This document shows positions 43,126-51,488 of a stretch of DNA of 57,072 bases, piece by piece; position 1 is the first letter of the stretch, and each line of letters opens with the position of its first letter. The notes beneath the pieces are model-generated. The model searched no databases. It was not told where the DNA came from and saw only the letters and a list, made by a program, of their open reading frames with translations. Source of the stretch: a virus; the IMG/VR virus record IMGVR_UViG_3300034283_002112, positions 1 through 57,072 of that record; one strand, written 5' to 3'. The translations under genes were made by a program, and so were the position numbers.

Positions 43126-44323
43126 ATTCTGCGTATTACCTTGGATCAGTTTGGAGGCCAGTCCCATAGGTACAGTACGTCCTTGCTGCCTAGCCGACGA
43201 CGAAATTGTAGACAACGCTGGCAACAAATTTGAATTAAGTACAGCAAACTTTAAAGCCATTCAAAACTCGAATCACATGCGCGATCTGCGTCAAGAGTTC
43301 CTGGATGGAAAAAAACCTCAAACCTGCCGTAAGTGCTGGAACGAAGAACGATCGGGACGTACATCAAAACGCATGCACACCTTGAACAAACTCAAGCATA
43401 CACTTGACGAACAGACCTGGACCACTGATGCTAAAGATTTGATTTATCTAGATCTTAAACTGGGCAACATCTGCAACCTAAAATGTCGTATCTGTGGCAG
43501 TTGGAGCTCGAGTCAGTTTGCCACTGAAGAATTAAATCAACTGCTGCCCGCAGAAAAGAAAAACAGCTTTCATTATCAGATGTTGCGAGCCGGGGCATGG
43601 CCACAAGAAAATGCGAATTTTTGGGATCAAATTGATGCCTGCTTAACTGACATTCGCTATATAGAATTCACCGGCGGTGAACCTTTCATGATTGATCAGC
43701 ATTTTGACATGCTGCAAGGCATTGTAGACCGTGGTATTGCACACCAAGTGGAAATACACTACAACACCAATGGCACACAATATCCTGAACGTGGTGCTGA
43801 TATTTGGCGCCATTTTAAAAGAGTAGAAGTGGCCCTTAGTATTGATGATACTGGACCGCGCTTTGAATATCAACGCACCAATGCCAAATGGTTTGAGGTA
43901 GAAGACAATGTTCAAAAATTCGCTGAATTGAAAAAAATAGTGCCTTGCTTGACCTTGCAAGTGTGTTGCACTGTGAATATTTTCAACATTTTGAATCTGC
44001 ATGAAACCTCAGACTGGATATACCGGAAGGAATTTGATTTTGTGTATTGGAATATGATGCACGAAGCTTGGTATTTTTCAATTGCCAATTTGCCCAAAGC
44101 AGCCAAAGAAAAAATTGATGCAATATTTGCCAGCCGTCCAACACATCCTGAATGCCAGGCTGAGTTTATTCGAGTAATTGATTTTATGAATCGTGGCGCT
44201 GATTCAGATGGATCCATGATGCGAATGAAAATACGTGATTTAGATCGCAAACGCCAACAAAATCTAGCTGAAGTAGATCCTAGCCTGGCTGCTATATTAG
44301 AATATGACTACAACCAAGCCTAA
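43106..44323 (+). CDS. Radical SAM protein 4 ('CxxPW...CC' type)
   Basis: A 405-residue radical SAM protein. The Cys-rich N-terminal domain has FCVLPWISLEASPIGTVRPC-C and TCRKCWNEERSGRTSKRM; the core has CNLKCRIC (C123, C127, C130) and FTGGEPFM. TNGTQYPERG and VEVALSIDDTGPRFEYQR follow as in a TIM-barrel radical SAM. A ribosome site AGGAAA lies before the ATG, which is 20 bases inside the SGNH gene. It is shorter than the 40793 product, lacking its N-terminal extension. Pairing with the next gene is likely, as they overlap by 20 bases. Confidence 0.85.
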   Translation: MQLPHDKFCVLPWISLEASPIGTVRPCCLADDEIVDNAGNKFELSTANFKAIQNSNHMRDLRQEFLDGKKPQTCRKCWNEERSGRTSKRMHTLNKLKHTLDEQTWTTDAKDLIYLDLKLGNICNLKCRICGSWSSSQFATEELNQLLPAEKKNSFHYQMLRAGAWPQENANFWDQIDACLTDIRYIEFTGGEPFMIDQHFDMLQGIVDRGIAHQVEIHYNTNGTQYPERGADIWRHFKRVEVALSIDDTGPRFEYQRTNAKWFEVEDNVQKFAELKKIVPCLTLQVCCTVNIFNILNLHETSDWIYRKEFDFVYWNMMHEAWYFSIANLPKAAKEKIDAIFASRPTHPECQAEFIRVIDFMNRGADSDGSMMRMKIRDLDRKRQQNLAEVDPSLAAILEYDYNQA

Positions 44324-45608
44324 CACTTTGTGTATGGCACCTTGGACGCACACATATCTAAGCCCGCAAACAGAGCGTAGAATGTGCTGTGCGTCGCGAG
44401 AACCTGCACAGAACTTTGAACAGTACATAGACACCTCAGCAGGCACAGGTCGATATATTCCTGTAACGCTGGAACAGCACTGGAATAGTGATCACATGAA
44501 AAGTGTTCGTCGTAGAATGATGGCAGGAGAAACATTGCCTGAGTGCGATGTGTGCAATTCAAAACTGCTTAATACCAGCGTTTACCGCACCTACTTTGAT
44601 CATTTGTTTGGGCACAAACTAGAGGAAATATATGCAAGTACCGATGCTTCGGGACACACAAGCATGGCTCCTGTTTCGTGGGATTACCGCTTTAGTAACC
44701 TTTGCAACTTCAAATGCAGAACCTGCGGTGACATGTTATCAAGTGCATGGGAGACCGAACAAAAGACTCACAGCATGGTTGACTGGCACAATCCAAAAAA
44801 CAACTGGATGCGAACTGATGTTCGTGCTGACATCTCAAGGTTTCAGGACACGCAGATTGAAGCGGAATTTGCTGCCGCCGTTGAAAGACATGCTGTCGAA
44901 GAGATCTACTGGGTAGGTGGTGAGCCCTTGATGTATGAACAGCACTGGCGTTACATGCAACGCATTGTTGAACTAGGAGATGGGCCCAGATTATATGCAC
45001 GATACAACACTAACCTTAGCCGAATTCATTATCGGGGGCGTGACCTTTATAGCGATATTCTGGATCATGTACGAGATTGGCAAATTTGTGCAAGCATTGA
45101 CGGCACTAGAGCAATCGGTGAATACATTAGAACAGGCCTTGACTACGCAACGTTCTGCAGAAACTTCGAAGCAGGACTGCAACACCAACGAAACCGACGT
45201 CAAATGAGATTGGACTTTACACTGACATTACCAGGCATGTTTGAAGTTGATGCAATGCAGCAACTGGCCGCCAGCTACGACGTAGAACTGTTGGCCAAGG
45301 TAATATTCAGCTTTACTCCAGATATCATTATGAGTCCATTGGCATTGCCCCGACACCTGTTGGATGCCTGGATAGATCAACTGGTGCCCAATTGCACATC
45401 CAGCGCCATGCGCGATGTACTGTTACAGTTAAAGAATCGCCCCACATTCGAACAACAATGGCCTGAAGAATATCGTACAGGTCTTGCTCGAGGCAAGGCT
45501 CGTGTGTTAAAATTAGAAAGCATAAGAACACAGTCGGTAACAATGACAGATATATTGGGCTCACGCCCTGAAATACTAAAATGGTGGAACGAAATTGGAA
45601 TCAATTGA
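44304..45608 (+). CDS. Radical SAM protein 5 ('CxxPW...CC' type)
   Basis: A 434-residue radical SAM protein. The N-terminal domain has LCMAPWTHTYLSPQTERRMC-C and ECDVCNSKLLNTSVYR; the core has CNFKCRTC (C134, C138, C141) and YWVGGEPLMYEQHWRYMQ. ICASIDGTRAIGEYIRTGLD and YATFCRNFEAGLQ follow. The gene overlaps the upstream radical SAM gene by 20 bases and the following TTG-start gene by 14 bases. Like the other 'CxxPW' proteins here it lacks a long C-terminal cysteine-rich SPASM domain; the cysteine-rich part is in front of the core instead. Its substrate is unknown. Confidence 0.85.
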   Translation: MTTTKPNTLCMAPWTHTYLSPQTERRMCCASREPAQNFEQYIDTSAGTGRYIPVTLEQHWNSDHMKSVRRRMMAGETLPECDVCNSKLLNTSVYRTYFDHLFGHKLEEIYASTDASGHTSMAPVSWDYRFSNLCNFKCRTCGDMLSSAWETEQKTHSMVDWHNPKNNWMRTDVRADISRFQDTQIEAEFAAAVERHAVEEIYWVGGEPLMYEQHWRYMQRIVELGDGPRLYARYNTNLSRIHYRGRDLYSDILDHVRDWQICASIDGTRAIGEYIRTGLDYATFCRNFEAGLQHQRNRRQMRLDFTLTLPGMFEVDAMQQLAASYDVELLAKVIFSFTPDIIMSPLALPRHLLDAWIDQLVPNCTSSAMRDVLLQLKNRPTFEQQWPEEYRTGLARGKARVLKLESIRTQSVTMTDILGSRPEILKWWNEIGIN

Positions 45609-46629
45609 AATAGATCTCCGCGGCAACAACGGAGATTGTCTAACTGTGTATATCAATGTGCATGACAACAGTTTGAGTCGTAAATGGTTGGCGGCTCTCA
45701 ATGATATTATTCGTAACCAACTGCATCTAGAAAAGAACTATTGTTGGATGGGCTGGACTGAGCATGATCGCAACTTAGAATATCTTTGCACACAAGTCAA
45801 TCGCAGTATTCATGCAATCAACAGCAGCGATTTAGATTATCGTATACAAGATTTTTTCAGTCCTGCCAACGTAGTACAAAAAAATCTCGATGTCAATCAT
45901 GATAAAATGAATCATCTACATCGTTATTTTGAAGACCTGCAAGGAACTTCGGGTGCAATGAGCAGGTACTACACAGCCGCAGACGATCACACACGTTGGC
46001 ACATACGCCAATTAAATTTACTGTGTCATGAAATAGAAAGTCTTGTGCTCAGCATGCGTAAAGATGTACAAGCACCCGAATGGAAGCGCCCCAGTCAGTT
46101 GATGTGCTGGCTCAATGCCCCGCGTTTTGTGCTAGAACAACAAGACTATGAGTTGTTTGGAGTTGACACTATTAACCGTAGGCTTGGCGGTGTGTATGTG
46201 GGTGTGAACAAAGCAGTGGGCAAGCATCATTGGGAAGTGTTCAACGACGAAGGCCGCGACAGTCGCATCGGCGAACTTGTCACAACATCACTAAAAGCAC
46301 AGACCGAAGCTGCGGGAGATTTTGATATTGAGTGGGCACGTGATCCCGGCGCTTACTCTTGGCAAATTGCAAAGATAACAGAATTCCGTGAGTGGCTTGT
46401 TGCCAACGGGTTTGATCCCGAAGACAAGAGTCTTACCATTGGTCATCCGCAGGTTGGGCAAATTGATCTTGTTAGGTCGTTTGGCACTGATGATTATCAA
46501 GAAATATGGCGCCAGCTGTCCACCAAATTGGATGTGTATAAAATACGCACATCCGTTGTCGAAGCTACATACAGCTACCGCTGGAGCAATCCAGACTATG
46601 CAGAACAACAGATAAGGGCATTAAAATGA
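45595..46629 (+). CDS. Protein of unknown function in the radical SAM operon (TTG start)
   Basis: A 344-residue protein that I do not recognise. Its N-terminal part has IDLRGNNGDCLTVYINVHDN and KWLAALNDIIRNQLHLEKN, then WMGWTEHDRNLEYLCTQVN. A second region has AADDHTRWHIRQLNLLCHEI, and later RFVLEQQDYELFGVDTINRR and GVYVGVNKAVGKHHWEVFND; His/Glu/Asp-rich stretches could bind metal, but no known motif is complete. I chose the TTG at 45595 because GGTGGA (45583-45588) lies six bases before it and no ATG is suitable. It lies between radical SAM protein 5 and the 33-residue gene, so it may be a partner. Confidence 0.65.
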   Translation: MESIEIDLRGNNGDCLTVYINVHDNSLSRKWLAALNDIIRNQLHLEKNYCWMGWTEHDRNLEYLCTQVNRSIHAINSSDLDYRIQDFFSPANVVQKNLDVNHDKMNHLHRYFEDLQGTSGAMSRYYTAADDHTRWHIRQLNLLCHEIESLVLSMRKDVQAPEWKRPSQLMCWLNAPRFVLEQQDYELFGVDTINRRLGGVYVGVNKAVGKHHWEVFNDEGRDSRIGELVTTSLKAQTEAAGDFDIEWARDPGAYSWQIAKITEFREWLVANGFDPEDKSLTIGHPQVGQIDLVRSFGTDDYQEIWRQLSTKLDVYKIRTSVVEATYSYRWSNPDYAEQQIRALK

Positions 46630-46727
46630 AATGGATTAAACGTATTTGGGATCGTATTCAAATGGAAATTCGCTATCGTAAAAAGCTAAAAGAACTGCGC
46701 AAACGAGACCCGTTTATCTACAAATGA
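46626..46727 (+). CDS. 33-residue basic protein
   Basis: A short frame coupled at both ends by ATGA. The product is MKWIKRIWDRIQMEIRYRKK followed by LKELRKRDPFIYK, a strongly basic amphipathic helix with a Trp-rich start and an aromatic end. Its exact fit between two genes, with no spare bases on either side, supports expression. It could bind nucleic acid, a membrane or a partner enzyme; I know of no demonstrated function. It is too short to assign to a family by eye. Confidence 0.6.
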   Translation: MKWIKRIWDRIQMEIRYRKKLKELRKRDPFIYK

Positions 46728-48211
46728 ACATACTAGGAATTTCAGCAGGATTTCACGACGCTGCTGCCACTGTGATTAACCGTGAAGGCAATATTCTTTT
46801 TGCTGGACATAGTGAACGCTACAGCAAGAAAAAGAATGACTCAGAATTATGTTCTTCTTTAATAAGTGAACTGGAACAGTACAATCCCATTGACACAGTG
46901 GCCTACTATGAGCGTCCTTGGACCAAACAACTGCGACAATGGTATGCCGGGCAGGGTATAGAGTGGAACAAACTTACTGTACGTGGCGTAGTGCATGATC
47001 AAATTGGCCATGCACACTGGCAGGACCTACAACATTATCACAACTACAACCATCATCTATGTCATGCAGCAGCAGGTTTTCAAACATCGCCTTATGATCG
47101 TGCCACAGTGGTGGTAATAGATGCTGTGGGCGAATTTGAAACAATAACAATATGGGGAGCAGAATATGATCGAAATGGTGTGGCAAAGTATAAAAGACTT
47201 TGGTCTCGGCGTTATCCACATTCAATTGGACTGTTCTACAGTGCAGCTACTAGCAGCGTTGGCCTGCGGCCACTAGACGAAGAATACATCTTAATGGGTA
47301 TGGCTGCTTACGGCAGCTCAGAACATAATCTAACACTGCAAAAAAAGCTAGTAAGTGATACAGTGAATATTAAATTCCGTGAAAATCTACACACAGGCAT
47401 AGACAGTAAACACCTAGCTGACATGACAGACTATGACATTGCTGCCAGCGCACAATACATTGCAGAAAATCTAATCAACAATGTCATGTGCAGAGCACGT
47501 GATTTTAAGTGGTCCAACAATTTGGTATACATGGGCGGTGTTGCTCTTAACTGTAGTGCCAATCGTAACCTAGGGAAGTTTTTTGATAACATATGGATTA
47601 TGCCTTGCCCTGGCGATGCTGGTTCTAGCCTGGGCGCTGCTGCCCTGGCTTGGGGTAAAAGAGTTAAATGGACTGATGCTTATCTCGGACATGATATCGC
47701 TGGTGACTATCCTGTTGATGATATTCTCAATCATCTGGTATCTGACCTCATTGTTGGTGTTGCTAGCGGCCGCGCTGAGTTTGGCCCTCGTGCACTAGGA
47801 AATCGTAGCTTGCTGGCCGATCCACGGGGCGAGCGTATCAAGGACCAAGTAAATGCAATCAAACGACGACAAAAATTTAGACCTTTTGCCCCTGTTATTT
47901 TGGAGGAACATGCTGATATGTACTTTGATATGCCTAGGGGTTTCAGTAACAGTAGGTATATGCAAGTCATCGCTCGTTGCAGGCATCCTCACATATTTCC
48001 TGCTATTGTTCATGCTGACGGCACTAGTCGTGTACAGACTGTGCCGCGAGATGCAAGCGGAATTAGGCAACTGCTGGAAAAGTGGTACGTAATGACTGGG
48101 TGTCCCATGCTGCTGAATACCAGCTTGAACATTCGCGGTGAACCCATGGTCAACGATCGCAAGGACGCAGACAGATTTGAAACACTGTATGGTGTCAAGG
48201 TTTGTTCATGA
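46724..48211 (+). CDS. Carbamoyltransferase (NodU/CmcH/TobZ family)
   Basis: A 495-residue O-carbamoyltransferase candidate that would transfer carbamoyl from carbamoyl phosphate, through an adenylate, to a hydroxyl on a sugar or natural product. The ASKHA N-terminal part starts MNILGISAGFHDAAATVINR; the metal-binding HHLCH is at residues about 110-114, DAVGEFETITIWG follows, and MGGVALNCSANRNL lies near 270. The C-terminal family signature ARAEFGPRALGNRSLLADPR-like (here beginning GRAEFGPRALGNRS, residue about 349) and FRPFAPVILEEH are complete. TobZ-type enzymes are around 570 residues, so this one is compact. It has ATGA overlaps on both sides. In NodU-like pathways the acceptor is a sugar, which fits the many glycosyltransferase-like genes here. 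Confidence 0.85.
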   Translation: MNILGISAGFHDAAATVINREGNILFAGHSERYSKKKNDSELCSSLISELEQYNPIDTVAYYERPWTKQLRQWYAGQGIEWNKLTVRGVVHDQIGHAHWQDLQHYHNYNHHLCHAAAGFQTSPYDRATVVVIDAVGEFETITIWGAEYDRNGVAKYKRLWSRRYPHSIGLFYSAATSSVGLRPLDEEYILMGMAAYGSSEHNLTLQKKLVSDTVNIKFRENLHTGIDSKHLADMTDYDIAASAQYIAENLINNVMCRARDFKWSNNLVYMGGVALNCSANRNLGKFFDNIWIMPCPGDAGSSLGAAALAWGKRVKWTDAYLGHDIAGDYPVDDILNHLVSDLIVGVASGRAEFGPRALGNRSLLADPRGERIKDQVNAIKRRQKFRPFAPVILEEHADMYFDMPRGFSNSRYMQVIARCRHPHIFPAIVHADGTSRVQTVPRDASGIRQLLEKWYVMTGCPMLLNTSLNIRGEPMVNDRKDADRFETLYGVKVCS

Positions 48212-49473
48212 CTGATAGAGTGTTTCCCATCAAGAGTGACACTGCTTGTTTGTTGAAGTGGGCCTGGTCAACAGTATACCTAGGTCAAGGCACAAGTTCC
48301 AGCTGTCATCGTACTGATCAAGCGCCTATACCTCCGGACAACTTTGCAAGTTTTCACAACTTGCCCAACAAAGTAGCAGCACGAAAGCAAATGCTGGAAG
48401 GCACATGGCCACAAGGCGGATGTCAATACTGCGAAAAGATCGAGCAAGCAGGTGGTATGAGCGATCGACAATATCAACTCCGAGCCGGACACGAAGCTGA
48501 TCGTACTCCTGAAGAGTTGTTGACAGATCCCACTGCTACAGAAGTTGTACCCACTATCTTGGAAGTCTATTTCAACAACACCTGTAACATGGCCTGCTTG
48601 TATTGCGGATCACACTTCAGTACCAAATGGGAAGAAGAAAACAAACGGTTTGGTGTGTTTGAACAAGGGCGTGTTAAGTTTGGCTATAATCAACCAAGCA
48701 ATCCCAACTACAATCAAATGCTGGCAGACTTCTGGCAGTATCTTCGAGACAAAGATCGTTATCGCCACATACGCTACTATCAGATCCTAGGTGGTGAACC
48801 TTTCTTTCAACCAGAATTTGACACCAGCTTGGATTTTTGGGAAAGTCATCCTAACCCTGAACTCACATTCAATATCATTACCAACTTGAAAGTGCCCACA
48901 AAGAAGTTCCGTGCGTACATAGATCGCTTTGGGGCAATGGTCGAGTCAGGTGCTCTCAAACGTCTGCAAATAACTGGCAGTTTGGATGCCTGGGGTCCGC
49001 AAGAAGAATATGTACGCTGGGGACTTGACCTAGCTGAATGGCAAGAGAACTGGGAATACTTGTTGGATAAAGACTGGGTGGTCATGTGTATGAATACTGC
49101 TATATCTGCACTGACAATTAAAACATTGCCTGACTTGGTGGAACGTATCAACGGGTGGAACGCACGCCGTAACCCTTGGAACCCTATCAGCTTCAGTTTC
49201 ATGAGTGTGATGACACCGCCTGAAATGGTTCCAGACATATTTGGTGCAGGTGTGTTTGACGCAGACTTTGAACGTGTGTTAGCAGCCATGCCTACAGACA
49301 AACCTGGGTCTCTAGACGCACGTGAACACATGGCAGGTATTATGCAACAGATACAAGCAGGGCCACGCGATCAGAGTCGCATAGAAGATCTAAAGGTTTA
49401 CCTAACTGAAATAGATCGACGCCGAGGAACCGATTGGAAACAGTTATTTCCGTGGCTTGCAGAGCTCAACTAA
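48208..49473 (+). CDS. Radical SAM protein 6 ('SCxR' variant of the HPP type)
   Basis: A 421-residue radical SAM protein. The N-terminal domain has CLLKWAWSTVYLGQGTSSSC followed by HRTDQAP, and GCQYCEKIEQAGGMSDRQYQ; the core has CNMACLYC (C126, C130, C133) and ILGGEPFF. It ends with EIDRRRGTDWKQLFPWLAEL, the motif shared with proteins 1 and 2. The ATG at 48208 overlaps the carbamoyltransferase stop as ATGA with AAGG seven bases before it. Its last 30 bases overlap the last 30 of the minus-strand gene at 49444, tail to tail. It closes the plus-strand operon. Its substrate is unknown. Confidence 0.85.
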   Translation: MTDRVFPIKSDTACLLKWAWSTVYLGQGTSSSCHRTDQAPIPPDNFASFHNLPNKVAARKQMLEGTWPQGGCQYCEKIEQAGGMSDRQYQLRAGHEADRTPEELLTDPTATEVVPTILEVYFNNTCNMACLYCGSHFSTKWEEENKRFGVFEQGRVKFGYNQPSNPNYNQMLADFWQYLRDKDRYRHIRYYQILGGEPFFQPEFDTSLDFWESHPNPELTFNIITNLKVPTKKFRAYIDRFGAMVESGALKRLQITGSLDAWGPQEEYVRWGLDLAEWQENWEYLLDKDWVVMCMNTAISALTIKTLPDLVERINGWNARRNPWNPISFSFMSVMTPPEMVPDIFGAGVFDADFERVLAAMPTDKPGSLDAREHMAGIMQQIQAGPRDQSRIEDLKVYLTEIDRRRGTDWKQLFPWLAELN

Positions 49474-50472
49474 ACTGGCGTTGAACTGTATGCGATCTGC
49501 GTAGAGCACATGACTCGTACGCAGATTTTCTATTGCCGCCGAGTGTTTAGAATGTGCAGGGTTGACAACGTCTTGTACAGCAAAGTTAGACCATGTGCCC
49601 CAATCTTCGAGTCTGTTGACTACCCCGTCAAACCCAAAGTCAACACACAGCTTGCAGAAGTTTTGCACGTCATGATGGTTGGCTTGTTGAAATACAAACT
49701 TCAACAGCACTTCTGACTTGGTACGTTGTTGTACCAACTTCAGCCACTCTAAGTTACGCATCAGCACATCCCAGCGTCCAGGTCTGCGTACATTGTGATA
49801 CACTTCTGTAGAGCCTGCGTCTATGCTGATAAAGTATTGTGTAATGTTGTCTAGTATAGGACTGTTGCTTAATTGCTTTTCCATCAGCAAACCATTGGTA
49901 AACAGTCGTATGGTTTGTTGCGGAGTAGGCTGGAACTCACGGATCAGCGGACGCATAATAGAGCTTGCTAGTGGATCGCCGTTGCCCGACATAACAATGT
50001 GACACGGCTCTTCAAACTGCTCCAGCAATCTGCGCATGTGTTGCACCTGTGCTAGCTTGCGTTCATAGTCTGGGCCTTGTGAAACCATGATAGCATCGCT
50101 GCGGCAACTAGGGCAAGCTAGATTGCAACTTTCGTCTATGTTGATGCTGACAACATAGCGAGTATCAAATAAGTCTTGGTTTCTAACACCACAACGATCT
50201 ACAGCACAGTGTGTGAAACGGCCATCTACAATGTCTTGTTGTAAGGCTTGTGCTGTAGGATGTGCCCATACATCCGCTAGGCGATCAAAATCAGTGATCT
50301 GACCAGGACTAACAGGCAACCATGCCTCACAGCCGCATACAAAACAATCCCCTTTCCAGTCTACTACCAATTGACGACTAGGTGCATTGCAGCGGTAGTC
50401 TATGGTGTAGCCCAGTTGCGCATTGCGCGGGATTGAATTGTAGGCATGCTGATTGGCAATCGGGATGATCAT
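49444..50472 (-). CDS. Radical SAM protein 7 (minus strand, variant SAM-binding motif)
   Basis: A 342-residue radical SAM protein encoded opposite the other six. The N-terminal domain has YRCNAPSRQLVVDWKGDCFV and a CGCEAW pair, then HCAVDRCG; the core has CNLACPSC (C116, C120, C123). In place of GGEP it has MSGNGDPLASS, a form seen in some other radical SAM families. SIDAGSTEVYHNVRRPGRWD and LKFVFQQANHHDVQNFCKL follow, close to SPASM-type peptide or sugar enzymes. Its ATG shares ATGA with the amidinotransferase stop upstream. It is more divergent than the others, so a different substrate is likely. Confidence 0.8.
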   Translation of the reverse strand: MIIPIANQHAYNSIPRNAQLGYTIDYRCNAPSRQLVVDWKGDCFVCGCEAWLPVSPGQITDFDRLADVWAHPTAQALQQDIVDGRFTHCAVDRCGVRNQDLFDTRYVVSINIDESCNLACPSCRSDAIMVSQGPDYERKLAQVQHMRRLLEQFEEPCHIVMSGNGDPLASSIMRPLIREFQPTPQQTIRLFTNGLLMEKQLSNSPILDNITQYFISIDAGSTEVYHNVRRPGRWDVLMRNLEWLKLVQQRTKSEVLLKFVFQQANHHDVQNFCKLCVDFGFDGVVNRLEDWGTWSNFAVQDVVNPAHSKHSAAIENLRTSHVLYADRIQFNASLVELCKPRK

Positions 50473-51488
50473 AGATATGACTCTAGACTACCACGACGAC
50501 GTAGATCCTGGGTACAGCAGCTGATGCCGCCGTCCCAGAAGTAGCTGTGACGCAACTCACTTATAATCGGATTGATCCGATGCTTCTTACAATAATCAAA
50601 CACCTGCTTGTTATAAGCACTGAAGATTACGTTCTCTTCGTCCAACACAAGACAGTTAACGTCAAAAACTGTCTCTGCTACGAATCCAGTCCATTTGTTT
50701 AGATAAGTGTCCACAAAGTCTGTGAACTCAGGCGTAGGGGTTTGTCCTTGCACGTACCAAGCACCAGGGTTAGATTCGTACTTGAACTTGCCAACTTCCA
50801 TGGCGGCCCAGATACTTGGGTCCCAAATCTTGCACACATCCCAACCAGGGAAATCACGTGCTAGATCCAAGTTAACATCGTGCTTGGAACTCAACAGCAC
50901 ACCAGGCTTGAGAATAGCAAACACAGCATCGCCGTGTCCGTCTGTGATGGCTTCGTGAATACGATATTCAGGACCCAGTACGTTATCCACTATCCAACGG
51001 GTTTGTTCGGGCTTTAAGAAGTCTGAGTTGTCAAAGAATACATCGCGGCCCACACGCACAATACAGCTGGCACTTGCACCATTTAGAATGCAGTCTTTGT
51101 CCCACTCGCTCTTGTGTGGGTTGATTATTTGATCTTTGTACTCAGCACAGATGGTATCTAACTCTTTCATGTTGAGCACACGCAACAGTTTGTTGCCCAG
51201 TGTGATTTGCCAATCTCTCGGAGTCAGTGGTGGCAGCGGAGCACCACCACCTTCAGTTTGAAACCATACAAACTCGTCCTTGGGTCGAACATCGGGTCTG
51301 CGTACTCGGGCACCGTATTGCTCAATGGTCCGTTGTAGGTTGTCAAGATCCTCTTCTGTTTCATGCAAGATCTGTTGCATTTGATTGCGAACTTGAGGAT
51401 TGTCAATGAAGTCAAAGTAATCTGCTGGGTAGGCACTGCCCACAATAACTTCTTCTAAAGGTTGCCAAGATGTGTAACTGTTGATCAT
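50469..51488 (-). CDS. Amidinotransferase (arginine:glycine/inosamine amidinotransferase-like)
   Basis: A 339-residue enzyme of the GATM/StrB1 family, which moves an amidino group from arginine to an amine, forming a guanidino compound. It begins INSYTSWQPLEEVIVGSAYP, has GASASCIVRVGRDVFFDNSD, then the catalytic His in TDGHGDAVF (H185) and the nucleophile in GGISCCTQDLRR (C324; the usual GGIHC has Ser for His here). YFWDGG precedes it. The length is close to the usual 340-390. The ATG at 51488 overlaps the upstream stop as ATGA, so I rejected a longer frame starting at 51641. The acceptor amine cannot be deduced; glycine, an aminocyclitol or a lysine-like group are the known types. Confidence 0.85.
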   Translation of the reverse strand: MINSYTSWQPLEEVIVGSAYPADYFDFIDNPQVRNQMQQILHETEEDLDNLQRTIEQYGARVRRPDVRPKDEFVWFQTEGGGAPLPPLTPRDWQITLGNKLLRVLNMKELDTICAEYKDQIINPHKSEWDKDCILNGASASCIVRVGRDVFFDNSDFLKPEQTRWIVDNVLGPEYRIHEAITDGHGDAVFAILKPGVLLSSKHDVNLDLARDFPGWDVCKIWDPSIWAAMEVGKFKYESNPGAWYVQGQTPTPEFTDFVDTYLNKWTGFVAETVFDVNCLVLDEENVIFSAYNKQVFDYCKKHRINPIISELRHSYFWDGGISCCTQDLRRRGSLESYL

